A stretch of 64,000 nucleotides of DNA. It comes from Camellia lanceoleosa. Lineage: Eukaryota > Streptophyta > Magnoliopsida > Ericales > Theaceae. The stretch covers positions 83,462,506 to 83,526,505 of the forward strand of contig CM045761.1 in NCBI GenBank assembly GCA_025200525.1, given 5' to 3'. Made by a program: the position numbers and the translations under genes. Below are positions 37,505 through 49,315 of this stretch, piece by piece. Below the pieces are notes generated by a model. It worked only from the letters and a program-made list of their open reading frames with translations, was not told the origin of the DNA and did no database searches. Every line of letters starts with the position of its first letter. Position 1 is the first letter of the stretch.

Positions 37505-37875
37505 AAATTGATATAAACGTAACGTAACGTGACACCTACATAAACGTAACGTGACATATTTACATAAACGTAACGTAACGTGACACCTATATAAACGTAA
37601 CGTGACATATCTACATAAACGTAACGTAACGTGACACCTATATAAATGTAACGTGACATATCTACGTAAACGTAACGTAACGTGACACCTATATAAACGT
37701 AACATGACATATCTACGTAAACGTAACGTAATGTGGCACCTATATAAACGTAACGTGACACTAATATGAACGTAATGTGACACCTACATAAACGTAACGT
37801 AACGTGACACCTATATAAACGTAATGTGACATTTACATAAACGTAACGTAATGTGTCACGTTACGTTTATAACAC
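37505..37875. repeat. 51-bp minisatellite built from ACGTAACGT words
   Basis: The unit starts ATAAACGTAACGTAACGTGAC and recurs at 37513, 37564, 37615, 37666 and 37717, exactly 51 bp apart, then less regularly to about 37870. Half-units (ATAAACGTAACGTGAC) alternate inside. The right edge ends in an inverted copy, GTCACGTTACGTTTAT. Because 51 is divisible by 3, long open frames appear on the minus strand; they are by-products of the repeat. Confidence 0.95.
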
Positions 37876-38514
37876 GTGAACAATCTTACCCCATTTCGAA
37901 ATCAATTTACGTGACTCAAACCCATCGTTACACTAAGCCGCCATTTTAGACACATAGTTAGGTAAGCAACAAAATTTTGAAAAAATTCGGTAAAGTTGAA
38001 AATCTCGAAGATTCATCGGATTATACTAAAGAAAAGTAAAAATGAAGAGGACCCTAATGTCAACACGTGAATTCAAAAACCCAGATATGAAAATCAAACA
38101 TCAAATAAAAAAATAAAAAAAAACAACTTCCAAATTTTTACAAAGCCATTGACTACCAAGTCACAGAAACAAAAGCTGGATAGACAGACAGAGAGCGATG
38201 CATAAAAGAAAAGGAAAAAAAAAAAAAAAAACGACAACTGAGTGCATGAAGCTCCGACTAAAATGAGAACTCCGCTGTACACATTCTTACCCAATTTCTA
38301 GAGATGTATTTTCGTGATTCAAAATCAATTCGGCGGTTGGGAGTGAGAGAGAGCGAGAGAGGGAAGGTGTGAAAATGGGGGGTAAAAAGATTAGGATCTT
38401 GTGGAATACATTCTTATGAAAATAGGACTTGAGACTCTATAAGAAATTACACAAGACTTAACCTAACATAAGGTTATGAAAAATGACTTATAAATAAGTC
38501 TCCCTTAAAAAATT
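37876..38514. other. Intergenic
   Basis: No gene was recognised. A poly-A run is at 38216-38231. Confidence 0.5.
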
Positions 38515-38725
38515 GTATTTGAGAAGTTAGTTAGTTTTTTTTTTTTTAGTTGATTTAATAATTATGAGAGAAAAAATAAAATGATTATAAATTAAATGTA
38601 ACATTTTATTTTATTAACTATTTTAACTTATTTTATTTGTAATGAATTATTTTAACCCAACTCTCCTTCCCAAATAAGGCGGATACCATATCAAGGTTAA
38701 CTAAGAAAAAGTATAATAATTAATA
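38515..38725. repeat. Dispersed AT-rich repeat, copy 2
   Basis: The partner of 36286-36495, in direct orientation about 2.2 kb away, with the minisatellite between them. Confidence 0.7.
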
Positions 38726-39732
38726 GAACATTTACACACAAGTCTTAATTATCAAAATTATACTTCATTAAATCCTAACTAAGATTTTTTTTACCTTCAA
38801 GTCTCATTAAATTTTTAATAGTCCAAGTTGTCTTTCAAATAATGATTGTTTATCATTTGTAATTATCTATAAAGGGACATGATGATTTAACATTTATTTT
38901 TTATTTTCAAAATTTTAAAATATCAACTTTCAAATTGAAAAAACTCAACAAAAAAAAAAAAAATTACGTACAAAAAAAAAGAAGCTGATCAATGTGTTTG
39001 GTTTCAATTTTCTGAATTCAGTTTTCTAAAATTTGAGTTTTTTGTTTTTAGTATTTTTCATGTTTTTAGTGAATATTTTTAAAATTTTAAGTAATTTTTG
39101 TTTGCTTTTTTAGATATACCTTACTTAGATGTATCTAAATAGTAAATTTTTTGTGAAAAAATTAATAAATACACAAAAATACGAAAAATATACTGAATTT
39201 TTATTTTATTTTTTTGTATTTTTGGTATTTAGTGAATTTTTAAAATATTTTTTTCACAAAATTATATTTTCTAAGTGTATTTATGTTAGGTGTGTCTAAA
39301 AATTTAAAAAAAATGCTTAAAATATTTAAAAAAATTAGTGAAAACAAAAAAATACAGAAAATGAAAAAATAGAATTTTCTGAAAAGTGAATTTTGAAACT
39401 GGAAACAAACAGAGTGAATGTGTTTTTTTTTTTTTTTTTTGAAAAAATTTAAAAAATTGAATTATTTTTTTATGCAAAATTGAAAATTTTGTGCCTATAA
39501 TAGAGTATGATAATAGAACATTGATGTACAAAATTGAAAAAAAAAAAATTTAAAATGAAAAAACTGATAATGTTCTCGATTTTATTGAATAGTTGAATTA
39601 AACTAGTAAATAGAAGGGCAAAAATGTTTAATCTCAAACTCTATTTTTTTTTATCAGTTAGTGAAACAATTATCTAAAACATTAATATGCAAAATTAATA
39701 ATGTTCTTAGTTTAAAAAAAAAAATGATTATA
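38726..39732. other. Intergenic, very AT-rich
   Basis: No gene was recognised. Several poly-A and poly-T runs. Around 39000-39420 a set of TTTTTAGTATTTTT and GTGAATTTT words is partly inverted, so a degraded foldback is possible. Confidence 0.45.
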
Positions 39733-40074
39733 GGGTAATTATAAACACACCCCCTGAGGTTTACTTAAATTATAAATTTTCCCTGTGATTTTAGAAATTA
39801 CATTATGCCTCTTAAGGTTTCTAATTTCATAACAAATAGGTTATTTTATTAATAAATCATCAAGTTAATTAACAGTTTTTAATAATGTTAAAATTTTATT
39901 TCAATTAATAATTCAAATAGTTTTATTTTTGTATAGATAAATAGTTAAAAATGTCATTTTTTCAATTAATTATATTAAATAAAAAATTCTGACAGGGAGA
40001 TATTTGTAATTTTCTAAACTACAGGAGCAGTTCGTATTTTAAGCAAATCTCAGGAGATGTATTTATAATTTACC
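39733..40074. mobile_element. MITE with TIRs of GGGTAATTATAAACAC type (about 342 bp)
   Basis: The left end, GGGTAATTATAAACAC followed by ACCCCCTGAGGTTTACTTAAA, is mirrored at the right end, whose reverse complement reads GGTAAATTATAAATAC and then CTCCTGAGATTTGCTTAAA. The interior resembles 52873-53210 (a shared AATAAATCATNAAGTTA block). It is non-coding. The terminal type suggests a Mutator-like MITE, but no clear target duplication was found. Confidence 0.8.
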
Positions 40075-40242
40075 GTTTTATTTATTTATATATAAATAAG
40101 ACTTTTAAATAATGAAATACTTTTTCATAAATCTCTTTTCACCTACATATATTGTATTTATTCCATATTTTTTTTCTCATGTTCCAATATGTCCTATTAG
40201 TGACATAATTAACAAAATACCTTTAATAATATTCATATTTAC

Positions 40243-40353
40243 AGTGTGAATGTTCTATGATGTGAATGTTCACACCGTAAATGTTAACATATCAATGTGA
40301 ATATTTACATGTCAAAGTGAATATTCACATTGTAAAATATGAATGTTCACATT
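40243..40353. repeat. Cluster of GTGAATNTTCAC palindromes upstream of XRI1
   Basis: GTGAATGTTCAC, GTGAATATTCAC and GTGAATATTTAC variants repeat about every 20-30 bp and pair with each other as inverted repeats. It lies about 450-560 bp upstream of the presumed transcription start. Confidence 0.75.
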
Positions 40354-40805
40354 ACTAAATTGTTAACCGTTTAAAAAATATTTATAAGATTAGAAATATT
40401 CATAAAATACTTTAAATATGAAGATTAGAGATTTATTAAAATATAAAAATATTTTATAGACCAATTAAAATATAAACACTTGAAAAAAAATTTCTAATAA
40501 ATTTTCCATAAATAATTAACTCTAATATAACTACTTTAAGTACAAAAAGTCCCACAGAAATAACGGACCACTACGTACAGTACTCACTTAGTGCTGCTGC
40601 TATACATATACCAATGGTTGCTATCGTATATTTCTCTCCGTATATTTGTCATTTATCATAAGGTCATGTTTGGTAATTATATATTTTAATAAAAAAAATA
40701 TTATAAATTATCACATTATTTTTTTATATTTTTATATTTATTTTTTTGAAATTTAAAAAATTATTAAAATAATTTATTTCACAGGCTTATTCTGTGGTAC
40801 TAGAC

Positions 40806-40812
40806 TATAATA
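40806..40812 (+). promoter_or_regulatory. Possible TATA element of XRI1
   Basis: TATAATA is followed by further TAATAAATA sequence. A start about 30 bp downstream would put the leader at roughly 40840. The choice is tentative because the region is AT-rich and other TATA-like words occur. Confidence 0.3.
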
Positions 40813-41011
40813 ATAATAAATACCTCAACCCCCCACAACCAAATGAAGAAAGAAAACACGAAAATTGTAGAGACAGAAAGGGCGGAGTGAGAGAGTCGGC
40901 GTTTTCCTTCCTCCATTGCACACATCTCAAGCATCGCTGTAAAATTGTATCTCTCTATTTAATCTATATCTACAGACATGTAACGGCTACTTTTGATGAT
41001 TTGGATTGGAG

Positions 41012-41099
41012 GTGAGTGATTGTGATTTGTCATACATGAATAATACCCTCTTCTTCTTTGTGTTATTTATTTATTTTTATTTTTGCATTCAGTTTGTAG
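41012..41099 (+). other. Probable 5' UTR intron of XRI1
   Basis: A strong donor (GAG|GTGAGT) at 41012 and an acceptor, either TTTGTAG ending at 41099 or CATTCAG ending at 41092, precede the start codon by about 15-23 bp. Confidence 0.5.
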
Positions 41100-41114
41100 A
41101 CTGATAATACCCAA

Positions 41115-41427
41115 ATGGATTACAACAATGACAGGTATGTTCCGACCTCTTTCACAATTTTTTTTATATTTTTTTTAGTGTACTGTGATTTATAGGCTGC
41201 GAATGCGAATGCGTTAGTTGTGATTTGTGTTGATGGGGTTTAGTTCCTAAAATGTTGGTTCCTTTGTTGGTTATTCTTGTGTATTCCTGAATTTCTTTCG
41301 ATTGAAATGCTGGATTTGTGAGATGGGTTCGATTCATTTCATTTCCTGGCTTCTGGGTTTCTTATACTCTACAGCAATCATAATGGGAAAATTAGTATGA
41401 GGCTGTGGACTCTGATTTAGTTACTGG

Positions 41428-41484
<57 letters not shown>

Positions 41485-43924
41485 AATTACTATACATTTG
41501 TGTTCCTGCATTAGATATGTTTGTGAAGGAGCTTTTTTAGTACCCATCAGAACTACTTGCTGTTCTAATCTCTTACACTAACTAGATCTAAAGCTCCAGT
41601 ATTTCTTTTGACCCCTTGTAAACTGTGGTGGATGTTGCTACAATGCACCAAGAATATAGTTTTATGGCATGGATTTAGCTAGCTCATTCCTTAAATTTCT
41701 TCCTCATTCGCTTTGGCTTAAGCTTCAATCTTTGTGATTTTTATGTTTACATGTTTACCTTAGAAATTTATTTATATCTGAGATTTAATGCTTAAAACTA
41801 CTTCTAAAATGGAAGCAGTGAAATGTGGGACTGGCATGGAGAGGATTACTGTCTCCCGAAGGAAACCAATCTTGGTGAGCCTTTGCTTTTCCATTTACTG
41901 GTAATGCAAGATATTTGGGTGTAAAGTTTTAATGTTGAATGGGTTTATTTTCTTGTGAGCAGACCTATCTCCATGCCTCTGGAATGGAGTAAGCCAGAAT
42001 GAAGAAGATCTGTCCTACATGTTTGATGAAACAACACCCGTTAAAGCCTGTGGGGATTTGGCTTACCATGTTGCTGACAATGGTAGTTTTATACTTTAGC
42101 ATTGGTAATCTTTTTAATGCTTGTTCAATTTGAAGGACGCTTTTTTATTTGAAAAAATTAATTGCAGTAAACATGAACAAGGAATTACAGCACTGCAGGG
42201 AGACATCTGCACAAGTAAAGAGACGTCGAATGCTGCAATTTGACAATGAGATTTTGGATTCCCCTCTTTGCAATGAGGACATTTCATCTGTCTTCTTGAA
42301 ATCAAAGGTTGGTTCAAGCTTGTTTTTTTCTTGTGGAAATTGATACATCTTATACTGTTACTTGGGGGAAAATTCTACACAATGGTCTTATTTTGGTTTC
42401 ACATAAAAGATAACTGTAAATTTATCATCCACTGCATGTCAAGTCTGCCTGTCTGCAACTCATTTGTCGTTGATAATTCATTTTATGCTGTAAATGTTTC
42501 ATCAGGTGTTCATTATCGCTCAGAATGCAACTTATGGACTCGTTTAGCTTTGGGTTTTGCTTAATTAATTTGTATATTCTTGTTCTACTTAATTTGTTCT
42601 TGCTTCCTTTATTAAGTTTGTTTTAAACACTTATTTATGATCAACGTTTCTGTTGGAATTATGTTTAGTATTAATTTGTGCGATTGAATGAAGTTTCACA
42701 AAAACTTAGATCCCTCATTTTGGTTCTGTGATTAGGAGAGAGAAGATTCGCTTGAAGATGCTTTATCTGATATGTCGCATTGGGTGTCCGGGTTTGCAGG
42801 TTTGTCCTGTAAAGTTCTGTTCTGAGATGAATAGATTCTAAATATTCATACATGTTTTTTTTGTTTGTTTGTTGTTATAATATGTGCTTACCAGAGGATA
42901 CATCTGCATCTGGTTACGATGGCCTGGATCAGTCATCTGAGGGATGGCTAGCTGATTGCTTTAACAATGATGAGATGCATTGCAGCACTGATGAGATGTA
43001 TATATCTAGGTTTTCAATTCAATATTCTTCAATTCATTTTTTTGTTTTTATTTTTTCTTCAACTACTATAATATGTGGAACACAGGAATCTGTCTGGGCA
43101 GTCCGATGTTCAAATCGATATTTCAGGTACATGAAGTAGTATTTTCTATTCAACGTGACAATTATTTTTTTTTAATTTCTGTTTTTTTAATACTTTTTTC
43201 CTTCGTTTTCTTGGCTCTTGATGTATTTATATTCAATCTATTTTATTTTTCACATTTATATTAGTATATATAATTTTACATCACTGTTTTAGAGTTTTGC
43301 AACACCCCACCTGAATATGAAGCTACTGTGGCCCAAGAGCATCCTAGTGGAACTCGTCGAAATGTTGTTTTCAAAGGTTTGTATTTCTTCTCAATCTTAT
43401 TTTGTAGCACATACTGCTTAAATAAAAAATTGTTATAAACCCTGGAGTCTTTTCTTTATGTAATTAAAATTTGTTGTTTTAGAATGGTCACAACACACCC
43501 TTGAACCAATAATGCCCAAAGAAGTGATTTGTGAAATAATCTTTGTACTCACGTGTAAATTGCAAACATTATTGTCCATAGCACTTGGACCATATGGTAA
43601 ACTTAGTTCCAACTATTCTTGTCTCTTTGTTTTTCATACTTAGGTAGGAAGTCATACATGCGAACTCCGACAAAGTTGGCTTCATCTGTTGCCTATCCAT
43701 TTGCCTTTATTAAACCATGTGGTGTCCATGGAGATGTAACTCTAAAGGACATAAACCAGCGCATACGCACTCCACCACCCGCAAAATCGAAGCAAGGTAA
43801 TGAAGAGGATCCTTCTGCCTCGTATCCCACTTCAGCTTTTTCCGGGAAGCCTGTTGTTGGCAAAACTAAAATTCACACCGAGGGAGGAAAAGGCAGCATC
43901 ACAATTATGAGAACCAAAGGCTGA
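41115..43924 (+). CDS. XRI1: XRI1 homologue, DNA-repair and meiosis protein (9 coding exons, 302 aa)
   Basis: Coding exons: 41115-41134, 41819-41874, 41963-42082, 42168-42307, 42736-42799, 42895-42997, 43086-43126, 43293-43376, 43644-43924. All introns are GT-AG and all phases fit, giving one 909-bp frame. The protein starts MDYNNDSEMWDWHGEDYC and has an acidic, conserved N-terminus: SPCLWNGVSQNEEDLSYMFD at residues 28-47, then TPVKACGDLAYHV at 50-62. A basic KRRR lies at 83-86. The conserved C-terminus contains RTPTKLASSVAYPFAFIKP, then LKDINQRIRTPPP. These blocks and the length match plant XRI1 (about 300 residues). In Arabidopsis XRI1 is induced by X-rays, interacts with MND1 and is needed for meiosis and pollen development (family knowledge). 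No enzymatic motif is visible. TP and RTP sites are possible phosphorylation sites. Exon 7 is only 41 bp. The gene appears intact. Confidence 0.88.
41432..41482. repeat. (TC)n microsatellite in XRI1 coding intron 1
   Basis: About 25 uninterrupted TC units. Confidence 0.97.
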
Positions 43925-46063
43925 ATTAGATAAGTGTTCTCCAAAATTTCTTTTTTGTGGCCTTGCTTGGTTCATTTTGTTCCAAGGTCAAGTTTCTTTT
44001 GTATCATTCTCGGGCAAGTATAACAAGTTAATACTTCATTCTTAGGTTGGTGTTAATTCTTGGAACTCATAAATTAGGTTAAGTGTTTATGTTTCCAAGT
44101 GGTTTTGTAGGTGACAAATACCTGTTGTTTTATAGCTGGTTGGGACTGATTCAAGAGTCAAATGAGGATCTTGATGTCTAAGGGATCCTCTTAGCTGCTT
44201 CTTTTCTTTCAAAAAACTTTGTTAATGATTTCACCTACTTCCTTTTAATGTGAAGAGCCTGTGTTTACTTGGTATCTTGTGTTGCTTGAGAGATTGCTCT
44301 AGTTGCAAATATATGTATAGATACAATGTTTTCATTGATTTTGTGTGACCAGATCAATTCGGTGGAATGAACATTGTTGGTGCTAATGAAAGTTTAAATA
44401 TCTAGATATCAGTATGACGTAATCCTTTGCTTGCAAATCCTCAGTGTATGTTTCTTGAGACCTTTCTCAATAATAGACATAGAAGTTACATTTAATGAGG
44501 GACTATGTTCCCTTCATCGGCATATGGATATTATCAAGGATAATGTATTTAGAAGGTTTAGACCCAAAAAAAAAAAAAATCAGAAATAATTGCTTCTGCA
44601 CTTCTTTTTAATGTTTATGAATTTCTGATGTATGGATGATTGTTATGGATTGGTGGAACCAAAACTATGGTTTCAGACATATTTTAGAAGCATAACACAT
44701 ATAGATCCGTAATGTGGTATGGTAAAGGGATATTTTATAACACATTCGTTACGTCTCATGTATAATTTTTAATCTACTTTCCAATGTAAGATCATCAGAT
44801 AATGCTCTTATGTTTTTGGTTGTTTACTTTGTTAGAACAGGTTTCTCTCTGTTAGTTTGAGTTTGATTTGCAATTGAATATTAAATATCACATGTTTTCT
44901 GCTATGGTGTTGGATGATTGGGAAGAAATGTACATCGTTATTGATTTTCCTTGCTCAATCTTCGAGCTAGCATTGGGTGTCATGATCTGGGTTTTACATT
45001 TCCATTTTGCTTATGAGCAATTTCACTTTTACTAGGGGAATCATGTGTGTGAATAAATTATCACATCTCTCTCTCTCTCTCTTGCACACATTTCGTAATC
45101 AGGAAATTTCATAACAAAGGTTTTTCATGCCCAGATTGGTATTTAAGGTGGGTTTTTGGCCATGTATCAATTAATTGATTATATGTTCATCCCTTTTGCA
45201 ATGTTTGTTTATAACCATTTCAGATATATAATGTGTCAAAAGATGATTATTGAAAAATGGAAAGGGAAAGAGAATTGAGAGGTTGAATTTTTGGCAATAG
45301 ATTTGCCAGTAATATAAGCTTGATCAAAATATTGTGTTGATTAAGCTTGAGAAAGAGAAAGCTGATGTGTTTTTGAATGTAAACCATTGTGTGTGTGTTG
45401 TGTTTTAGTTATATGCACAATAAGTTGAAGTGCTGTTTAATAAGTTGGAGGTGCTGTTTACTTTTGAAAGGTTATATAAGATTCCTCTTTAATCAATTTA
45501 GGTTGTGCATGTTGAAGATGGTTGTTCTAAATGAAGCTTGAGAGATATTCATTACTATTTACTACAGTTAATTTTTCCCCCTAGGGAATGGAATCAAGTT
45601 GTAGCATGCTTGCTCTGTGAGCAGCTTTAAGAGAAAGAAAAAGTGAAAGATTGTTGAATGCAATAAAAGCATGTATTAATAAATTCCATGCCTCCACTTT
45701 TTTGTGCCTAAATTTTGGATTCAAAAGTTAAGGCTGTTTTCCTCATGATGGACCTTTTTGGGAGTGACATTTTAATGCTTTGGAAACATGGGGCTATGAT
45801 TTCAATCTTAGGAAGGTGCTTACTCTCTATGGAAAGAGGTGTTGGGGCAATGATTCAAAGAGGTTGTGCTAAGAGCTTGCTGCCTTCTCAACTTCCCTGT
45901 TGCTGCCATCTGTCCCAATTAGGGGTAAGCAGTTCAGTTTGGTCTGTTTGGATTGAGAAAAAATTTAGTACTAAATTGATCTCTTTGGATTTGTTAATCG
46001 ATGAATCGAAATTGACACATGTTATGGTTTGGTTTAGATGAAAGAGAGATTTAAACGAGTCTT
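43925..46063. other. XRI1 3' UTR and intergenic sequence
   Basis: The first few hundred bases are likely 3' UTR; no clear AATAAA was identified. No further gene was recognised. A 108-codon frame at 45715-46041 has no family resemblance. Confidence 0.5.
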
Positions 46064-46066
46064 TAA

Positions 46067-46225
46067 TGCTGTGTTTGGTTGGGGGATTTGGGGAGGGATT
46101 TGGAAAGGGAAAGAGAAAAGATGTGTGAAACTATGTGAAATATAGGCGTGATTTATTCAAATTTCACCTACCTTTTCCATTTCCCTTTCCAAATCCCTCT
46201 CCAAATCTCCCAACCAAACACAGCA
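46067..46225. mobile_element. Tourist-like MITE (159 bp)
   Basis: An almost perfect foldback: TGCTGTGTTTGGTTGGGGGA at the left is matched by TCTCCCAACCAAACACAGCA at the right, and pairing extends about 45 bp inward. TAA on both sides (46064-46066, 46226-46228) fits the 3-bp TAA/TTA target duplication of PIF/Harbinger elements. Confidence 0.92.
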
Positions 46226-46650
46226 TAAAGGTTTTGTAAAACTTTGTAAAATCTCAATTCTGGAGTAATGAAACGAAATGGAGTCCTAACATCTCCAAAT
46301 GTGTTATCTTTTAATGATCAAAATATAAAAGTATTTAAATATATTATTTTTATTAGTTTAATTGGTGTTAATATAAATTAAAAAATAAAATAAAATAAAT
46401 TGTACCTTATGAAAAACTAATCGGAAGTTAAAATTTTCGATCAATGTCAAGTGGTTGGTGTGATTTTGCTAGTTTTTCTTATAGCCGCCTTAGGGATGAT
46501 CTATGTTGGAGGGAATGTTACATAGACAATGTTACATAATACTCTTAGATTATTTAATAATTTTCCCATGTTAGAGAGTTTTGAAAACTAGACAAACAAA
46601 TTTGAAGATTTGAGTGTTGTTGAAGTACATATTAAACAAAATATAATATT

Positions 46651-46975
46651 GGGTAAATTGCACTGACCTCACTTGAGGTTTGGAGAAAATATAACAAGTC
46701 TCATAATTTTAATATAATTATACTAACTTATTTTTTAGTGAGGTTAAAAGATGTGGACGTAATGTAGATTGTATGAAAAAATAAAGATAAATAAGGTATA
46801 TATATATATATTAATGTAAAAGAAATTATAATATTAATTATTTATTTATTTATATGATTAACAAATTGTTGATGAAAAGGGCAATTGATTGAGACTTCAA
46901 TGTAATTCTGTTAAAATTATAAAATTTATTATATATATTTTTTAAATCTCTAGTGTTATGTATCCTACAATAATA
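46651..46975. mobile_element. MITE-like element with GGGTAAATTGCACTGAC end
   Basis: The left end resembles that of the elements at 39733 and 56843. The right end (GTGTTATGTATCC) is a weaker inverted match. It contains a TA run near 46800. The boundaries are uncertain. Confidence 0.45.
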
Positions 46976-46984
46976 TTTTGTATA

Positions 46985-47249
46985 CTCCCTCCATCCCAAT
47001 TTGTTTGTTGATCATAAAAAACAAAATTTTACTTATTAAGGAGACATACAATCATTACATTTTAATTTAAATTTTGAATTTTTTTTTCACCATTGCCTTT
47101 CTAGTTAAATTTTAAAATGTGTTCATAATGATTTATAAGAGACAATTTTAAAAATCTAATAAAATTTAATATTTCAAAATAAAAAGTGAATAAATATTTT
47201 AAAACAAATTAAAATAAAAAAATGGACCAACAAAATAGAACAAAGGAAG
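46985..47249. mobile_element. Stowaway-like MITE (about 265 bp)
   Basis: The left end CTCCCTCCATCCCAATTTGT is the classic Stowaway terminus. The right end, reverse-complemented, reads CTTCCTTTGTTCTATTTTGT. TA flanks both ends (46983-46984 and 47250-47251), the Tc1/mariner target duplication. Confidence 0.8.
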
Positions 47250-48227
47250 TACATGTTTTTACTAAACAATAGACATATATATCAGAGTTGCTCTTAGTCC
47301 ACATGTAAGAGAGGGTGAGGAAAAGAGTGAATATGTGCACTTAAATAGTCTGTGCCCTTGGTTGGTTCTACAATCTATTCCTTTTCTTGCTGAAAGGTCA
47401 AAGGGCAGCTGATTTTGATAAATACTCTTTTTAGCCATAAAAATTAGCTTTTCCCAAAACACAGGGCAGAGTAATTTTGGGAAGAGAAAATTACTTAATT
47501 GGAAAATGAAAATTATGAAAGAAACTTTTTACCAAAAAAAAAAAATCATATGAAATGTTATAATAATGATTAACTCTTTGACTTATAATGAATATATATA
47601 AATTAAACATATCATTAACATTAGGCTATGTTTGATATCCCAATTAGCTTGATGGAGGTTGTGAATACCATGAAATTGAGTGATGAGATTACTGATGGAG
47701 TGGTACTGAGTTGAAAGTGAAAGATTAATTTTATTTGTTTGTATATTAGTATAGTGATATTAATTAATTGAAATTAAATTTATGAAATTTTGTAAAGTCC
47801 TTATTACATGAAAAGTGACGTGTTATTTTTGTGAGGTAGGGGCAACCTCCTCCAATCCATGTGAATGCTAATTTTAAAGGATTCATAGTTGGGAAAATAT
47901 ATTTGCACACTACTAGTTGCCTCAGTACAAACCTTCTCTTTACTCTTCACTTTTTGCTCAATTCACATCACACCCAAATTAAAAGTTTTGATTTTGTCTC
48001 AATACATCATTTTTCAAATAATACCAAAAAACCCTATTCTCTAGCAAACCCTAACCCTTACCATCGCTGGCAAATGACAGCCATCCCTATCCTTTAATCA
48101 CCACCCCCTCCATAGCTTCTTCCCCTTCTTGCCGCTACCATCAACCATCACATCTGCTACCAATACATGCCCAGTCTCTCCTCTAACCCCATTGTCCATC
48201 CTTGGGCCCCACTGTAATTTATTACCG
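47250..48227. other. Intergenic
   Basis: No gene or clear mobile element was seen. Confidence 0.5.
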
Positions 48228-48230
48228 TTA

Positions 48231-48713
48231 GAGCATCCCTATTAGTTCCCTTATAATAGCTTTTTGCTATTATAAGGGGTTGATTCTTCACAAATTCTTC
48301 CCTAATAGATCCCTTATACCATTCCTTAAATTTAGGATTGCTACAATGACGTCCTATTTGTAGGGAGTCATTGCAGCTCCCTTATATCTGATAAATTCTT
48401 ATTTTATTTCGTTTTAGGCGTGATGGATAAGTCTCCTGGATGTCCCCCCTCCCCTCCCCCCAGACGTCCTCTCGGACGTTCCCCCGGATGTCCATGAGTG
48501 TCTTGTAACTGAAGAAGAAAAATGCTCAAAAATGACCTAATCGGTTGTCTACCCGGACGTCCGGCCCCTGGCTTCTACTTCTGTTGCTTTCTTCTGTAAT
48601 TATCCCTATCAGCTTTGAGCCTCCATTTGCTCAAGCACTGCCTTTGGGACTTGGGACTAGGGCCTCTCATTTGCTTAAGCTTTCAGACCCCTCTCTCTCT
48701 CTCTCTCTCTCAC

Positions 48714-48753
<40 letters not shown>

Positions 48754-48980
48754 GCTCAAGCACTGCCTTTGAGCCTCATTTTTTACTTTATTTTATATTG
48801 TTTAATTATTTTATTATTAAAAAAATATTCAAATTTAAAAATAATTAAAAAGATTATTTTAATAGATTAGAGAAGGAATAGGAAATTTGTTGGGGAAGGT
48901 AGATGAAAAAGTAATTCCTAAAATAGAATGATTTAAATAATATTTTAGGGTAAAATTTAGGTAAGTTGATAAAGATGCTC
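48231..48980. mobile_element. TIR element with GAGCATC ends and TTA target duplication (750 bp)
   Basis: GAGCATC at 48231 is mirrored by GATGCTC ending at 48980. TTA flanks both sides (48228-48230, 48981-48983), pointing to the PIF/Harbinger group. The interior holds a repeated TTTGCTCAAGCACTGCCTTT (near 48626 and 48750) and a CT microsatellite. Short frames here carry Leu/Ser repeats from the microsatellite and are not recognised. Confidence 0.65.
48690..48749. repeat. (CT)n microsatellite
   Basis: Two CT tracts separated by a CACTCA interruption. Confidence 0.95.
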
Positions 48981-49017
48981 TTACAGCCACCACCAACCCC
49001 TTTTCGCTAGCTTAGTT

Positions 49018-49069
49018 TTTTTTTTTTTTTTTGATCGGCAAAGTAAAAATTTTATTAAAAACATTTCCT
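49018..49069 (-). mobile_element. Fossil retroposon 3' end with 11-bp target duplication (52 bp)
   Basis: CTAGCTTAGTT at 49007-49017 is repeated exactly at 49070-49080. Between them is a T run (a poly-A tail on the minus strand) followed by GATCGGCAAAGTAAAAATTT. Perfect long flanks plus a terminal poly-A are the mark of LINE-machinery insertion. Only a tail fragment was inserted. Confidence 0.7.
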
Positions 49070-49273
49070 CTAGCTTAGTTGACCCTCCTAAGCCCCGTTA
49101 TCCATCTCTCTAATGTCCTTTGCTCTCTCTCACTCTCGACAACTAGCCCCTTCTCCCTCTTCATTCACCCCGACACCTCCCGCAACTTCTTTCACAACCC
49201 ACCTCTCATCTTCCTTCTTATTTTCCTTCTTCTTCCAGTTGCTCAAATCCTAGATCTAGAAACCCAAACTGTC

Positions 49274-49277
<4 letters not shown>

Positions 49278-49313
<36 letters not shown>
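49278..49313. repeat. (TC)n microsatellite
   Basis: About 18 TC units. Confidence 0.95.

Positions 49314-49315
<2 letters not shown>

Noticed and set aside
37462..37783. Two minus-strand frames of about 100 codons with Tyr/Val/Arg repeats
   Set aside because: By-products of the 51-bp minisatellite, whose length is divisible by three.
40794..41015. 73-codon frame starting in the presumed XRI1 promoter
   Set aside because: It overlaps the probable leader and ends beyond the 5' UTR splice donor. The real start at 41115 joins the conserved XRI1 frame.
45715..46041. 108-codon frame downstream of XRI1
   Set aside because: No family resemblance, no splice or promoter context, and the composition fits chance.
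48545..48848. Secreted-peptide-like frames with Leu-rich starts
   Set aside because: Mostly encoded by the CT microsatellite and a short internal repeat inside a TIR element.
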